Source: Candidatus Hydrogenedentota bacterium (GTDB lineage: Bacteria; Hydrogenedentota; Hydrogenedentia; Hydrogenedentales; SLHB01). Taken from it: DNA of 63,878 nt. The DNA is taken from assembly GCA_016215105.1 (NCBI GenBank), contig JACRLJ010000077.1:1-63878 (forward strand), given 5' to 3'. Below, one piece after another: positions 40,265-50,234 of this stretch. The translations under genes and the position numbers were made by a program. The first letter of the stretch is position 1. Each line of letters starts with the position of its first letter. The notes under the pieces are model-generated. The model did not search any database and was not told the origin of the DNA. It saw only the letters and a list, made by a program, of their open reading frames with translations.

Positions 40265-41800
40265 CTAGCCCTTCTTGCCAGCCGGCGCGGGTTTCGCTTT
40301 CGGTTCGGTTCCGGGCACTTCGCCGGGATCGTCAAACCGGTACGGATCCGGTGTCTTGAAATCGAAGGCGTACAGCGCCGGGTCGATATCGATGGTCTTC
40401 CCTTCGCGCATGGCCTTCTCGCCGGACAGCGCCGCGATCGCGGCCATCAAGCCGACAATCTGATTCGCCTTGGGAACCGCCTTTGCCTTGATATCCTTAA
40501 CAAAGGACTCGAACTGCAAAACGTCCACGTGCGGCAACATTTCGATGGGTTTGCCGTCCTTGCCAGTGTCACCGGGAACGCGTATTTGCTGGTTCTCGCC
40601 CTCGGCCTTGGTGGACACTTCGCGCGACTTCCCGGAGGTGATGGCGTTGGCGACGCTCTTTGCGTCCACGACTCCACCGGAATCGAACGGTTTGGCGGCG
40701 GCGGGTTCGCGGTACTTGAAGCAGGCGGGTTCGGTGAGTTCGAGTGTACCGATATCACCGTGCAACTGTTCGCCTGCGCCGCGCTTTGCGTTCGAGCAGA
40801 TACTCGAGTACTCGACACGCACGGTATACGGCTGGTTGATCTTCCTCAGATCCTGGAAGGCGCTCCGCTTGTCCATGGCATAGAACGCCGGATTCGACGG
40901 ACGCACCTCGTATTCATAGGCCAGCAGCACGTTGTCGTCCACGTCGCGGCCGTCTTTCCAGTAGTCCACGCCGCCGAATCCCATCACGCGCTTGGGCGGT
41001 GTGTTGAGGAACCAATTGGTGACGTCCAATTGGTGGCACGCGAGTTCGGTCATAAGGCCGCCCGCGGAGAACTTGTGATACAGGCGCCAATTGATCCACT
41101 CGTCCAGCGGCACCTTGATGAACTTCTTTTCCTCGTCGCTCAAGACGTAGTTCTTATCCACGGGCCGGCGCCAATCGTTGTTCCGGTGCCACTGCGCTGT
41201 GATGTAATTGATGCGCCCAATCGTATTGGGTTTGTCCTTCGAGTCCTTGGGGCGGTATGCGGCCAAGGCCATGGCGCGGTTGTAGCCGGGATTGTATCGG
41301 CGCTGATGGCCGACTTGGACCCAAAGGCCGGTGTCGTTGCATTTTTTTACGACTTCGCGGCATTCTTCCACCGTGTAGGCCAAGGTCTTCTCGCAGAAGA
41401 CGTACTTGCCGGCCGACAGACAGTCCATGGTGATCGGGTGATGGGTGTACAGGGGGGTGGAGATAACGACCGCATCGATCTTTTCTTTATCGAGCATCTC
41501 GCGGTAGTCCATGTACTTCTTGACGTTCTTCCGCTTGGTCTCGTCTTTTCCCACGGCTTGTTCCCAGCCGCCGTCCAAGTGGGGTTTGTACACGTCACAG
41601 ACCGCAACGAGTTCAATATCCTTTGCTCCGGTCAAGCCGTAGCGAAGATGGAGACTGCCTTGGCCGCCCGTCCCGATGGCGGCGACGCGCACCTTATCAT
41701 TCTGCGCGTAGGAGAATGGGGAGTAGCCCGCGGCAATGGCGACACCTGCCGCAGTCCCCGCGGTCTTGAGAAAATCCCTTCGACTAAAACTGGTCTTCAT
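40265..41800 (-). CDS. Tat-exported Gfo/Idh/MocA oxidoreductase
   Basis: The 511-residue protein begins MKTSFSRRDFLKTAG, a twin-arginine signal, then VRVAAIGTGGQGSLHLRYG, FCEKTLAYTVEEC (EKT in place of EKP), VGHQRRYNPGYNRAMALAAY and LACHQLDVTNWFLN. Differences from its paralogue at 37684 are an insertion near residue 185 (YRPKDSKDKPNT) and a Lys/Pro-rich C-terminal tail. It follows apbE by only 15 bases, which makes an operon apbE - oxidoreductase - YceI likely. NAD(P)-type cofactor must be bound before export through Tat. Confidence 0.9.
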   Translation of the reverse strand: MKTSFSRRDFLKTAGTAAGVAIAAGYSPFSYAQNDKVRVAAIGTGGQGSLHLRYGLTGAKDIELVAVCDVYKPHLDGGWEQAVGKDETKRKNVKKYMDYREMLDKEKIDAVVISTPLYTHHPITMDCLSAGKYVFCEKTLAYTVEECREVVKKCNDTGLWVQVGHQRRYNPGYNRAMALAAYRPKDSKDKPNTIGRINYITAQWHRNNDWRRPVDKNYVLSDEEKKFIKVPLDEWINWRLYHKFSAGGLMTELACHQLDVTNWFLNTPPKRVMGFGGVDYWKDGRDVDDNVLLAYEYEVRPSNPAFYAMDKRSAFQDLRKINQPYTVRVEYSSICSNAKRGAGEQLHGDIGTLELTEPACFKYREPAAAKPFDSGGVVDAKSVANAITSGKSREVSTKAEGENQQIRVPGDTGKDGKPIEMLPHVDVLQFESFVKDIKAKAVPKANQIVGLMAAIAALSGEKAMREGKTIDIDPALYAFDFKTPDPYRFDDPGEVPGTEPKAKPAPAGKKG

Positions 41801-41815
41801 ATCGCGTTCACACTC

Positions 41816-42913
41816 CTATGGTATGTTGATGTGTTCTGGCTTCGGTTCGCCGGCCTGCGGAACCGGCACCACTATCGCGCTGACGTTTGGATGCGTCTTG
41901 CAGTAGCGCCGTGTCCATTCGGGCCCGTTGATCATGATTGGCTTAGTGAGCGCATCGCTCATGGTTCCTGGTCTATCGCTTGACTTAATGATGACTGCTG
42001 CGGTGAGCATGCCCGTGATAGGAGTTCCTGTGCGGGGGTCAAAAATGTGGCAAATTGTCTTGCCACCCGCTTCCAACTGAGACCCGTAGCACCCGGAGGT
42101 GGATAGCGCCTCATTGGCGATCATCACGTGATCAATCGTATCACTATCCCGGTAAGGATGTCTAATATTAACGGTCCAGCCCTTCTCGTTCGGCGGGGCG
42201 CCCATGGCGAGGATGGAACTGGCGCCTCCGTTGAGCAAGGCGATGGAAATTCCGTTCTTCTTCAGGACAGCGGCGGCCTCGTCGAGCGCCAACCCCTTGC
42301 CGATGCCGCCAAAGTCCAGCAGCATGCCCGGCTTCTGCAGGAACACCGTCCCTTCGGCGTGGTCAATGACAACCTTGTCCATCCCGACCTTCGCGCGGGC
42401 GTCCAACAGTTCCTTGTCGGAGGGCAGTTTGCCCTGTTTGCGATACAAGCCGTAGAGTTTCAGCAATGGCCCGACCGTGACGTCGAACGCGCCGTCGGAT
42501 TCGCGCCAAAGGTCCTTCGAGTACGTGACCAAATCGACAATATCCGCCGCGGCCCGGGTGGGCTCCTTGCCCGCGTCGGCGTTAATGGTGGAAACCTGGC
42601 TCGACGGCCGCCAGTTGCTTAGGCGGGTTTCGAGGTCGTCCACGGCATCGAATGCTTCATCGGCGATGTACTTCAGGTTATTCGTCAGCGGATCGCCTTT
42701 GGGGACGTAGAGGGTGATCTCGAATTCCGTGGACATGGCTTGGTGCGTGAACTTCTGCGCGACGAACTCGGCGGGGGAAGGTTTCGGGACCTGCTCCGCG
42801 AATGCGTTTGGGAGAGTTGCGCAACAGAGAAAAGCGATGAAGACACCTATTGCGCCGCCCGTTCGGTGAGGGGCCGCGCGCCGCGTGACCTGACGTGTGG
42901 CTGGAGAGCGCAT
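41816..42913 (-). CDS. apbE: FAD:protein FMN transferase
   Basis: ApbE covalently attaches FMN to a Thr/Ser of periplasmic or membrane flavoproteins such as NqrB/RnfG. The 365-residue protein has a signal peptide (GVFIAFLCCATLPNAFA), then QAMSTEFEITLY, FDVTVGPLLKLYGL, LLDFGGIGKGLALDEA, LLNGGASSILAMG, STSGCYGSQLEAGGK and FDPRTGTPI with C-terminal SDALTKPI. All FAD- and Mg-binding blocks are present. It is the first gene of an operon with an exported oxidoreductase. I see no D-x-x-(S/T)-G-A-(S/T) acceptor motif in the two downstream proteins, so its target is elsewhere. Confidence 0.93.
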   Translation of the reverse strand: MRSPATRQVTRRAAPHRTGGAIGVFIAFLCCATLPNAFAEQVPKPSPAEFVAQKFTHQAMSTEFEITLYVPKGDPLTNNLKYIADEAFDAVDDLETRLSNWRPSSQVSTINADAGKEPTRAAADIVDLVTYSKDLWRESDGAFDVTVGPLLKLYGLYRKQGKLPSDKELLDARAKVGMDKVVIDHAEGTVFLQKPGMLLDFGGIGKGLALDEAAAVLKKNGISIALLNGGASSILAMGAPPNEKGWTVNIRHPYRDSDTIDHVMIANEALSTSGCYGSQLEAGGKTICHIFDPRTGTPITGMLTAAVIIKSSDRPGTMSDALTKPIMINGPEWTRRYCKTHPNVSAIVVPVPQAGEPKPEHINIP

Positions 42914-43332
42914 TCGCTAATTCCCTTGAGGCGGATCAACCGCGACATCGAGTACTTGGGTGTGACTTCCCTGTCTGCAATACCTGCGCGTCCTGCGCTG
43001 TTTCCAGCCACGCGACTCGACCGGCGTGTCCGAAGCAAAGCGCCCTTCTACAGCGCAAAAGAGGGTGATATCGCCGTTGCCCTTACCGCAAGGGTTTCGA
43101 GGCCCAAGACAGCCTGCTGAGATACTCCGTGACGCCCGGTATTCCCGCAGTGGACACAGGGTAAACCCGCAAAGAAGAGCAGCGGTCACTTATCTTTGAG
43201 TGTAACAGTCTGCGCCGGGCCGCGCAACTCTATCGCGTTCCCATTCCAGTCCGTGCTACCATCCTCTATACACTTGATTCGAGGGGGGCATTTGATAGGC
43301 TGTGGCCGCACGGAGCGGCTGGGCGGGGAGGT
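42914..43332. other. Divergent intergenic region between apbE and deoC
   Basis: Both neighbouring genes are transcribed outward from this 419-base stretch, so promoters for both must lie here, but I cannot pick a convincing -35/-10 pair. TATACA at about 43271 is a weak -10 candidate for deoC. No gene is supported. Confidence 0.4.
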
Positions 43333-44007
43333 ATGCACGTGACGCGAGATAGACTCTGCAAGATGATAGAACACACGTTGTTGCGTGCTTATGCGACTCA
43401 GGAAGATATCGATGAGCTTTGCGACGAGGCGGTGCGCTACGGATTTGCCGCTGTCGCCATCAATCCGGCATGGACCGGGTATTGCGCACGGCGTCTTTCG
43501 GGGAGCGGTGTCGGCGTTGCGGTGGCCGTGGGTTTTCCCTTGGGCTCGAACACGTCCCATATCAAGGCGGAGGAAACGCGCGAAGCGGTCCGAAATGGCG
43601 CCACCGAAATCGATATGGTAGCGAATATCGGCGCGCTCAAGTCCGGCTATCCTCAATTTGTCGAGCAGGAGATTCGCGCCATCGTGAAGGCGGCGTCGAA
43701 GGCGTCCGTTAAGGTCATACTCGAGACGTGCTATCTGACGAATCAGGAAAAGATCGCGCTGTGTGAAATAAGTGAGCGAGCTGGGGCGCGGTTCGTGAAG
43801 ACCTCGACCGGGTTCGGGAACGCCGGCGCCACCGTGGAGGACGTGATGCTGATGCGGGATTCCGTGGGGGACCGGATTGGCGTCAAGGCGGCAGGGGGGA
43901 TTCGAACGTGGGAGGATGCCTTGGCGATGGCGGAGGCGGGAGCGGCGCGAATCGGCACTAGCGCGGGCGTGGCGATTGCGGACAGTTTCGGGCGGACGCC
44001 CTCGTAG
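43333..44007 (+). CDS. deoC: Deoxyribose-phosphate aldolase
   Basis: DeoC splits 2-deoxyribose 5-phosphate into glyceraldehyde 3-phosphate and acetaldehyde. The 224-residue TIM barrel shows MIEHTLLRAYATQEDID, VAVAVGFPLGSNTSHIK, GATEIDMVANIGALKSG, KVILETCYLT and the Schiff-base Lys at about 156 in RFVKTSTGF. GVKAAGGIRTWEDALAM and GAARIGTS close the barrel. The ATG at 43333 follows GGGGAGG. It stands alone, converging with the HD-GYP gene. Confidence 0.96.
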   Translation: MHVTRDRLCKMIEHTLLRAYATQEDIDELCDEAVRYGFAAVAINPAWTGYCARRLSGSGVGVAVAVGFPLGSNTSHIKAEETREAVRNGATEIDMVANIGALKSGYPQFVEQEIRAIVKAASKASVKVILETCYLTNQEKIALCEISERAGARFVKTSTGFGNAGATVEDVMLMRDSVGDRIGVKAAGGIRTWEDALAMAEAGAARIGTSAGVAIADSFGRTPS

Positions 44008-44023
44008 ACCGCCCTCTCGGCGG

Positions 44024-45022
44024 TTAGTGGCCTCCTGGATTGCCCATCATATCCACAAAGATGCGGAAGAAATCCGGATCGAGGTCCGGCGCCATCTCGT
44101 CTTTCATTAAGCGCAATGCAGGAAACGAATTCATCGCCGGTTTGTAAGACCGCTGTGTCGTCAAGGCGTCGAAGATATCGCAGATTGTGCAGATGCGCGT
44201 CCAAGAACTGATCCCGGCGCCGGAGAGGTTATCGGGGTACCCCCCGCCCCGTATCTTCTCGTGATGATGCCGAACGACATCCAGGGCACGGTCCGTGAGC
44301 TTTCCATTGTCCTTCAGGATCTCATAACCGTACACCGGGTGCATCTTCATGAGCGCCCATTGTGCCTCGGTGAGGCGGCCTCGGCAGTTTATAATCGCGG
44401 GATCCAGCATGCTCTTGCCAATGTCGTGTAACAACGTTCCATCGCCAAACTCGCGCAGCGTGGCGACATCGTTCATGCCGATGCGCTGAGCGAGGGATAC
44501 CGAGAAGACGAAAACGTTGACGCTGTGCGTGTACGTGTAATAGTCGAATGAGGTTACTTTGAGCAGGTGCTCGAAAGCGTCCTTCTCTGCGAAAAGGTAA
44601 TTAACCGTGTTTTCGACAAGCTCCTGGCTGCGTTGGATAGCCTCTCCAGACCTTGGATCGAGCATTACCTCCTTGACCAGATTCTGCGCGGAGCCGTAAA
44701 GAATGTTCGACTTCGCTTCTTTGTCAATGTGGTCATCGGTGAGGATGGCGGCGAGGTTGCTCTCCATGTAACGAAGATAGGCGGCTTCTTCCGCGGACAG
44801 GATGTAAAGGCATTCGATTCCGTTCTCGGCCAAGCGGCCGCGCACGTCATCCGTAAACGGAAGGCCGTTTCCGCGATAGAGTACGGGCGCATCGCCGGCG
44901 TGGGGTTGGACGTACAACTCGAAGTCGGTGACGGTGTCCACCCGCAAGCTTTCCAACTGAATGGGCAGGAAGACTGCGCCAGAAGCACTCCGTACGGGAC
45001 TTGTTGCTTGTGTTGCACTCAT
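44024..45022 (-). CDS. HD-GYP domain protein, likely c-di-GMP phosphodiesterase
   Basis: The 332-residue protein has an N-terminal PilZ/DUF3391-like segment (FLPIQLESLRVDTVTDFELY, VLYRGNGLPFTDD) of about 120 residues. An HD-GYP domain follows: YYTYTHSVNVFVFS, LLHDIGKSMLD with the HD pair, HPVYGYEIL, RHHHEKIRGGGYPDNL with the GYP motif, and CDIFDALTTQRSYKPA. Such enzymes hydrolyse c-di-GMP with a bi- or trinuclear metal site. No degenerate residues are seen in the HD or GYP motifs. The ATG at 45022 is chosen over a start 4 codons upstream. Confidence 0.9.
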   Translation of the reverse strand: MSATQATSPVRSASGAVFLPIQLESLRVDTVTDFELYVQPHAGDAPVLYRGNGLPFTDDVRGRLAENGIECLYILSAEEAAYLRYMESNLAAILTDDHIDKEAKSNILYGSAQNLVKEVMLDPRSGEAIQRSQELVENTVNYLFAEKDAFEHLLKVTSFDYYTYTHSVNVFVFSVSLAQRIGMNDVATLREFGDGTLLHDIGKSMLDPAIINCRGRLTEAQWALMKMHPVYGYEILKDNGKLTDRALDVVRHHHEKIRGGGYPDNLSGAGISSWTRICTICDIFDALTTQRSYKPAMNSFPALRLMKDEMAPDLDPDFFRIFVDMMGNPGGH

Positions 45023-45215
45023 GATCGCCAGCACCCCGTCCTCAGTTTAGCCACCACTCACACGAGAGTATCATTTCGCGATCCCCCGCGCAAAGTGTTC
45101 GGAGAACGGCCTTGCTGCGGCGGCAGGTCATTCGGATCAGGCTAACACTCGCACGAGACGGGGTATTTCCCGGCGGGATTCTTGTGGGATATCCTGCACG
45201 CGTCTGAACTGGCGC

Positions 45216-46933
45216 TTACTTCGGCGAAACGCTTGTTCCCTGTCGATGGTCCGCGTCAACATGTTGAATTGTCCGCACCACGGGACCATCGTCCAATTCG
45301 ACCGGTTCGCTGCCGGGGCATCGGACGCCCCTTCGCTCGAGAAGCGACCCCTCGAGGCGGTAGAGGTTGACGATGGCCTTCAAATAGGCGGTTTTTGCCT
45401 GTACCTCATTGATCTGGGCCGTGAGCAGGTCGCGTTGCGCCTGGGCTACGAGCAGAACGGTCGATTTTCCGACCCGGAACTTCTCGGTCTCGACTTGAAG
45501 CGTCTCGTCCTGCAAGCGGCGGGTGGCGGACGTGGCGGCGATTTGTTCGTGTGCGCGCCCGACCTCCACATAGCCGCCACGGACATCTTGTTCCACCAGT
45601 TGCGCCATATTGGCCAGCGCGCGAAAATCCCTTTCCCGGGTGAGTTTGGCGCGCCGATCTCGGGCGCGGGCGGCGCGGTTGCCGATGGGATAGCTGAATG
45701 TGGCGCCAGTCTGGGTGGTGTAGCGGCTGTCTTTCCGGTCTTCGGTAGACACCAAGAACGACTGGGCGTAACTGGTGTTGTTGATGTCCTTGGCCAAAGT
45801 TAGAAATAGGTCGAGTTGCGGGAGTAAACCGTTTTTCGTTTTCACGACCTCGAGATCGTCCCTCTTGATCAGGAGCCGCGCCTGATTGAGGTCCGGGCGC
45901 ATGCGCCCGGCAAGCGCCACGGAGTCGTCGATACCTGCCAGTGGTATGTCCGGGGTGGACGGGTCTGATTGCGGGTGGATGTCCGCGTTGCGCAAGGCGT
46001 CGCCGGATGGGTTGAGCAGGCGTAGCAGCGCCAGACGCGTCGTGGCAAGCGTGCTGCTCGTTCTTCAATCTCGTCCAATTGAGACTGTGCGACGAGGACG
46101 GAGTGTTCGTAAATCGCGATTTGGCGTTGAGCGAGAACGTAGTCCCAATAGGTTTGCTCGACCTGCGAAACAAGCGTTTCCGCAACGCCGCGGAGCTCGT
46201 AGTCCGACGATTGACGGTCAATACGAGCCTGGCGCAGGCTGGCAAGATTCACTCCGAGGCCAGCCCCGCGCAACAGACTTTGAGTGACCTGGAGGGAAAG
46301 GCTAGGCGAATCGGAATCTGTATCGACGCCGCGCGCCAGGTTCGAGTTACTCGTCGTGTTGCGCACTTTCGTCTGACTCTTGCCGACAGTGAGGCTGATG
46401 TCGCCTCCCGTAGGCAAGTGCTGCGTGATACCGGCAGTGAGGTCGTCGGTTTGTGTTCTTGCTACCGTCTCGACAGGTTCTTTTACCGTGATATTGCCGG
46501 TTCCGAAGATGTCGGGCAGCGACGTTGTGGTAGTGACCCGAAGATCGCGTTCGAGGCGGTCATCCGTCCGGGTGTATCCGCCCACAAGTACTGGGTCAAA
46601 CGCGGAGCGCTGCTCGGTGACATATGTCTGCCGGATCGCGGGGTTGACTTCCTCCACCAGGAGATTCTGATTGTGTTCGAGGGCCATCACAATGGCGCCC
46701 TCGACCGTGAGGTTGAGGGGCGTGATAGGTTCTGACGCGGTAACAACCTGGGGTTCCGCGCTACGGTTTTCGTTCTCCAACGCCGGTGGCGACGGGTGCT
46801 CCGCGGCGCCTGGGGCTGTTTCAACGCGCAATTCGGGAATGGCGGGGTTCTTGCCGGCTTCGGCGGAGACGCTCCCGAGCCCAACGCATATGATCCACAC
46901 GGCAATCCATGCGGTTCTCTTTCGTACAGTCAC
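45216..46933 (-). pseudogene. TolC-family outer-membrane channel gene with an internal deletion and frameshift
   Basis: TolC-type proteins form the outer-membrane exit duct. The 5' frame encodes a signal peptide (WIAVWIICVGLGSVSAEAG), a TolC repeat beginning LTVEGAIVMALEHNQNLLVEE, and helices up to ETLVSQVEQTYWDYVLAQRQ and LVAQSQLDEIEER. At about 46050 the frame changes. The continuation TLATTRLALLRLLNPSGDAL, then DIHPQSDPSTPDIPLAG and the second repeat (RMRPDLNQARLLIKRDDLEV), is in another phase and stops at 45216. About 30 codons of the coiled-coil helix (the usual ...LAAAEAEVALR...NAR region) are missing. It is the last gene of a macA-macB operon, 44 bases after the permease. Confidence 0.85.
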
Positions 46934-46977
46934 TTCCGCTCCTATCGCTTCGGCTTGGCCTTCTTTGGCGCCGTCGG

Positions 46978-48186
46978 CTACTCGTAGCGTAGCGCGTCGA
47001 TTGGGTTTAGCTGCGCGGCGCGCCGCGCGGGATAGTATCCAAAGAACACCCCTACGCTTGCCGCGAACAACATCGCCATGATAATGCTCTGCGGGCTAAG
47101 CACCGTCGTAAAGGTCGTCAGGCTCGATATGGCCTTCGCGGCGCCGACTCCGACCAACACGCCGATCAGTCCTCCCAATCCGCTCATGAGTATCGCCTCG
47201 AAGAGGAACTGGCGCAGGATGTCTCGGTCCTTGGCCCCGATGGCTTTGCGGACACCGATCTCGCGAGTTCGTTCCGTTACCGTCACCAACATAATATTCA
47301 TAATGCCGATACCGCCCACCAACAGCGAAATACTTGCGACCGCGCCCAGCAGCACGGTGAAGGTCTGCGTCACCGCGGAAGCGGTCGAAAGCAGGTCCGC
47401 TTGATTGCGGATTTCGATGTCATCCGGCATTTCCGGGCGGACGCGGTGGCGCCGCCGAATTAGCCCGGTGACGGCATCCTGCGTCTTGTTGAGATCGGTT
47501 TCCGATTTGCACTGGATGTCTATCTCACGCAAGTAGGTCATGCCGAACAACTGCTTCATGGCTGTAGTATAGGGCACCGTTGCGGAGTCGTCCGGGTTAA
47601 ACCAGCCTTGGTCGCCCTTGGACTTAGTGACGCCAATGACCTGGAAATTGATGCCATTGAGTTTCACCGTGGCGCCGATGGGCTCCTCTGTCTCCATCAA
47701 ATTCGCCGCCGTTACCGGGCCGAGAATGACCACCCGCGACTGACGATCTTCTTCCGCATCCGTGAATAGCCGGCCTTTATCGATTTCAAAATTGCGTATG
47801 GGCAAGTACGGAACGGCTACCCCCTGTACCGAAACAGAGGAATTCTTGTCGAGGTACTTCAGTTGCGCCCGGCCCTGAACGACAGGAGACACCTTTGCCA
47901 CACTGGGTATCTCCGCCAGTATTGCCAACGCGTCTTCGACGGTGAGATTCTGCTGGGTGCCGGACATGACACCGCCGGAGCCGCGCTGGGCGGGCCGTAC
48001 CACAAGCAGGTTCGTGCCCATCGCGGAGATACTGGATAGCACTTGGGACTTCGCGCCGGCGGCAATGGCCAGCATGGCGATCACGGCGCCGACACCGATA
48101 ATTACGCCCAAGACCGCGAGAAACGATCGCAGCTTGTTTGCCAGCAGGCTGTAGATGGCGACTTTGACTAAGACTAGAAAATACAT
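46978..48186 (-). CDS. MacB-type ABC transporter permease
   Basis: The 402-residue protein has the MacB/FtsX layout: one N-terminal membrane helix (FLAVLGVIIGVGAVIAML), a periplasmic domain of about 220 residues (VEDALAILAEIPSVAKVSPV, FQVIGVTKSKG) and three C-terminal helices with VGGIGIMNIMLVTVTERTRE and IGVRKAIGAK, the coupling helix contacting the ATPase. These mechanotransmission pumps drive export from the periplasm through TolC. It lies 13 bases after the ATPase gene. The substrate could be a peptide, lipopeptide or antibiotic. Confidence 0.92.
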   Translation of the reverse strand: MYFLVLVKVAIYSLLANKLRSFLAVLGVIIGVGAVIAMLAIAAGAKSQVLSSISAMGTNLLVVRPAQRGSGGVMSGTQQNLTVEDALAILAEIPSVAKVSPVVQGRAQLKYLDKNSSVSVQGVAVPYLPIRNFEIDKGRLFTDAEEDRQSRVVILGPVTAANLMETEEPIGATVKLNGINFQVIGVTKSKGDQGWFNPDDSATVPYTTAMKQLFGMTYLREIDIQCKSETDLNKTQDAVTGLIRRRHRVRPEMPDDIEIRNQADLLSTASAVTQTFTVLLGAVASISLLVGGIGIMNIMLVTVTERTREIGVRKAIGAKDRDILRQFLFEAILMSGLGGLIGVLVGVGAAKAISSLTTFTTVLSPQSIIMAMLFAASVGVFFGYYPARRAAQLNPIDALRYE

Positions 48187-48198
48187 GCCGAGCCTCTC

Positions 48199-48858
48199 TT
48201 ACTCATCCATGATGTGTCCGTCGAGGATACGGATGACGCGCCCGCTCCGCTGGGCGACATCGGTGTCGTGCGTCACCACCACGATGGTGCGTCCCTGCGC
48301 GTTGAGCGTCTGAAAGAGCTCCAGAATTTCCAGACCGGTCTTCGAGTCGAGATTTCCCGTGGGTTCATCGGCCAGCAACATCGCGGGATTGGTGACGATG
48401 GCGCGCGCTATGGCTACGCGCTGGCGTTGGCCCCCGGAAAGCTGGTTGGGGCTGTGGTGCATTCGGTCCGCGAGGCCGACAATTCCCAGCGCTTCGGCGG
48501 CTTGCTCTTTGGCGTCCCGCCGGTGCGCGTAGAGCAGCGGCAGTTCGACGTTTTCCTGCGACGACAGGCGGGGAAGCAGATTGAACGTCTGGAATACAAA
48601 GCCGATGCGCTGATTGCGAATTTCCGCCAGCCGGTCGCTGGACAGTCCGGCGACGTTTTCTCCAGCCAGGCGGTAGATGCCCGAATCCGGCGTATCCAAA
48701 CACCCGAGAATGTGCATGAGGGTTGACTTGCCGCTTCCCGACGGACCGGTAATGGCCACCATTTCGCCATCATTAACGCGCATACTGACTTGGTCGAGAG
48801 CGTGGACCGTATTCCCGCCAAGTTCGTACGTTTTCGACAGCGATTCGACCTGGATCAC
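48199..48858 (-). CDS. MacB/LolD-type ABC transporter ATPase
   Basis: The 219-residue ATPase has Walker [11 protein letters not shown]-loop [12 protein letters not shown], signature [14 protein letters not shown], Walker [14 protein letters not shown] and H-loop VTHD, in the compact form typical of MacB/LolD partners of FtsX-like permeases. The ATPase and permease are separate chains here, whereas E. coli MacB is fused. The start overlaps the adaptor stop by 4 bases (ATGA). Confidence 0.95.
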   Translation of the reverse strand: MIQVESLSKTYELGGNTVHALDQVSMRVNDGEMVAITGPSGSGKSTLMHILGCLDTPDSGIYRLAGENVAGLSSDRLAEIRNQRIGFVFQTFNLLPRLSSQENVELPLLYAHRRDAKEQAAEALGIVGLADRMHHSPNQLSGGQRQRVAIARAIVTNPAMLLADEPTGNLDSKTGLEILELFQTLNAQGRTIVVVTHDTDVAQRSGRVIRILDGHIMDE

Positions 48859-50234
48859 CGGCGGCCGCCTCCGCCACCAGCCCCGCCGCCCATAGTGCGC
48901 ATCATCATGCGCTGCTGCATCGCGGGATTTTGCCCGCCGGCCTTCCAGCGGCTTTCATCTTCGGGGTTCTGCAGGACGACTTCGTCTCCCTCGTTTAGAC
49001 CGCCAATGATCTCCGTCTGAGCGCCGTTGGTGATTCCGATTTCAACCGGGTGGAGATCGCTGGCGGAAGCTTCGGCGGTCTTCAGCGTGACAAATTCGCC
49101 GTCTTTCCTGCGGGTAATGGCGTTGGCCGGAACCTGAAGGACGTCGGGTTTGTCGGCGACGATGATGTTTACGGTGGTGGTCATCAAGGGTTTGAGCAGG
49201 CCCTTGTTTTCGCTGGTCAGTTCGATCCGCACCTCAAATGTCACCACATTGGATACGCTGACGCCCTTGGTCGCGATGCGGTCAACTGTTCCCGAGAACT
49301 TCTTGCGAAGGAAGGAATCCGCGGTGATCTCGGCCTTCTGACCGATCTGGACAAAGCCGATATCACTCTCGTCCACCGAGGCGTAGCAGTACATATGGGA
49401 GAGATCCGAGAGGGTTAATACTGTTGTGCCTCCGCCGACGTTGCTGATGCCGGAAGAGATGATATTGCCAATTTGGACGTTACGGGCTGCGACCACCCCG
49501 TCGATGGGTGAGAAGATGCTGGTGTAACTGAGCTGCAGTTTGGCGACGTCCAACGCAATCTGACTGGAATCGGCCTGGGCCTTGAACAGCTTGATATCTT
49601 GGCGCTTCGTTTCCAGATCGAGCTCCTGAGCCTTGATCGATTCGAGCTGGGCCTGGGCAGTTTTCAGGTCCTGCTCGGCCTGTACCGCGGTGGTCTGGGC
49701 CGTCTCGAGTTCTTCCGCGCTCGAGAACTTCTTGGCCTGGAGTTCTTGTTCGCGTTTGGCTTTGGCGCCGGAGTCGGCAACGCGCCGCTCCGCAAGTTGG
49801 ACTGCCGCCGCCGCCTTCTGCCGGTCGGCCTCGAGACTCTTTTCCGCCACCGCCAACGCTGCCTGGGCCTGCGCCAGCCGGGCGTTCGCAGCCGCCACCG
49901 TTGCTTGGGACTGTTGCACTTGCCGTTCTTGATCGACGGGGTCTAATTCCAAGAGCAGATCCCCTTTCTTCACACTGTCACTGATATCAAAGGGGAGTTT
50001 GACAATCTGTCCGCTGGCGCGGCACTTGATGTCCACATCCAAGTTCGATTGAACCGTTCCCGTGCATTGCACAACTTGACGCAGGGGGCCTCGTTTTGCT
50101 GCCGCCGTGCTGATCTTGGCCTGAGCGGTATTCGCGCCGGGGTCCGTTTTCGTCCACCAGCGAGACCCCAAGTAGCCCGCGGCGCCGACCATCCCTGCGA
50201 GAACGATCCACGTAACCGTCTTACCCCATTTCAT
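48855..50234 (-). CDS. MacA-like periplasmic adaptor (HlyD family)
   Basis: The ATG at 50234 gives 459 residues: a membrane helix (VTWIVLAGMVGAAGYLGS), a split lipoyl domain (VQCTGTVQSNLDVDIKCRAS and FSPIDGVVAARNVQIGN), a long alpha-helical hairpin rich in Ala/Gln/Glu (about residues 110-230), a beta-barrel and a membrane-proximal domain (LQVPANAITRRKDGEFV). The C-terminus is Gly/Met-rich ([15 protein letters not shown]). The hairpin should dock onto TolC. It starts the operon adaptor - ATPase - permease - TolC. The longer frame upstream of 50234 has no similarity. Confidence 0.92.
   Translation of the reverse strand: MKWGKTVTWIVLAGMVGAAGYLGSRWWTKTDPGANTAQAKISTAAAKRGPLRQVVQCTGTVQSNLDVDIKCRASGQIVKLPFDISDSVKKGDLLLELDPVDQERQVQQSQATVAAANARLAQAQAALAVAEKSLEADRQKAAAAVQLAERRVADSGAKAKREQELQAKKFSSAEELETAQTTAVQAEQDLKTAQAQLESIKAQELDLETKRQDIKLFKAQADSSQIALDVAKLQLSYTSIFSPIDGVVAARNVQIGNIISSGISNVGGGTTVLTLSDLSHMYCYASVDESDIGFVQIGQKAEITADSFLRKKFSGTVDRIATKGVSVSNVVTFEVRIELTSENKGLLKPLMTTTVNIIVADKPDVLQVPANAITRRKDGEFVTLKTAEASASDLHPVEIGITNGAQTEIIGGLNEGDEVVLQNPEDESRWKAGGQNPAMQQRMMMRTMGGGAGGGGGRR

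Noticed and set aside
40529-41983. A 484-codon plus-strand frame opposite the Gfo/Idh gene
   Set aside because: It mirrors the minus-strand coding frame, has no ribosome site and no recognisable domain.
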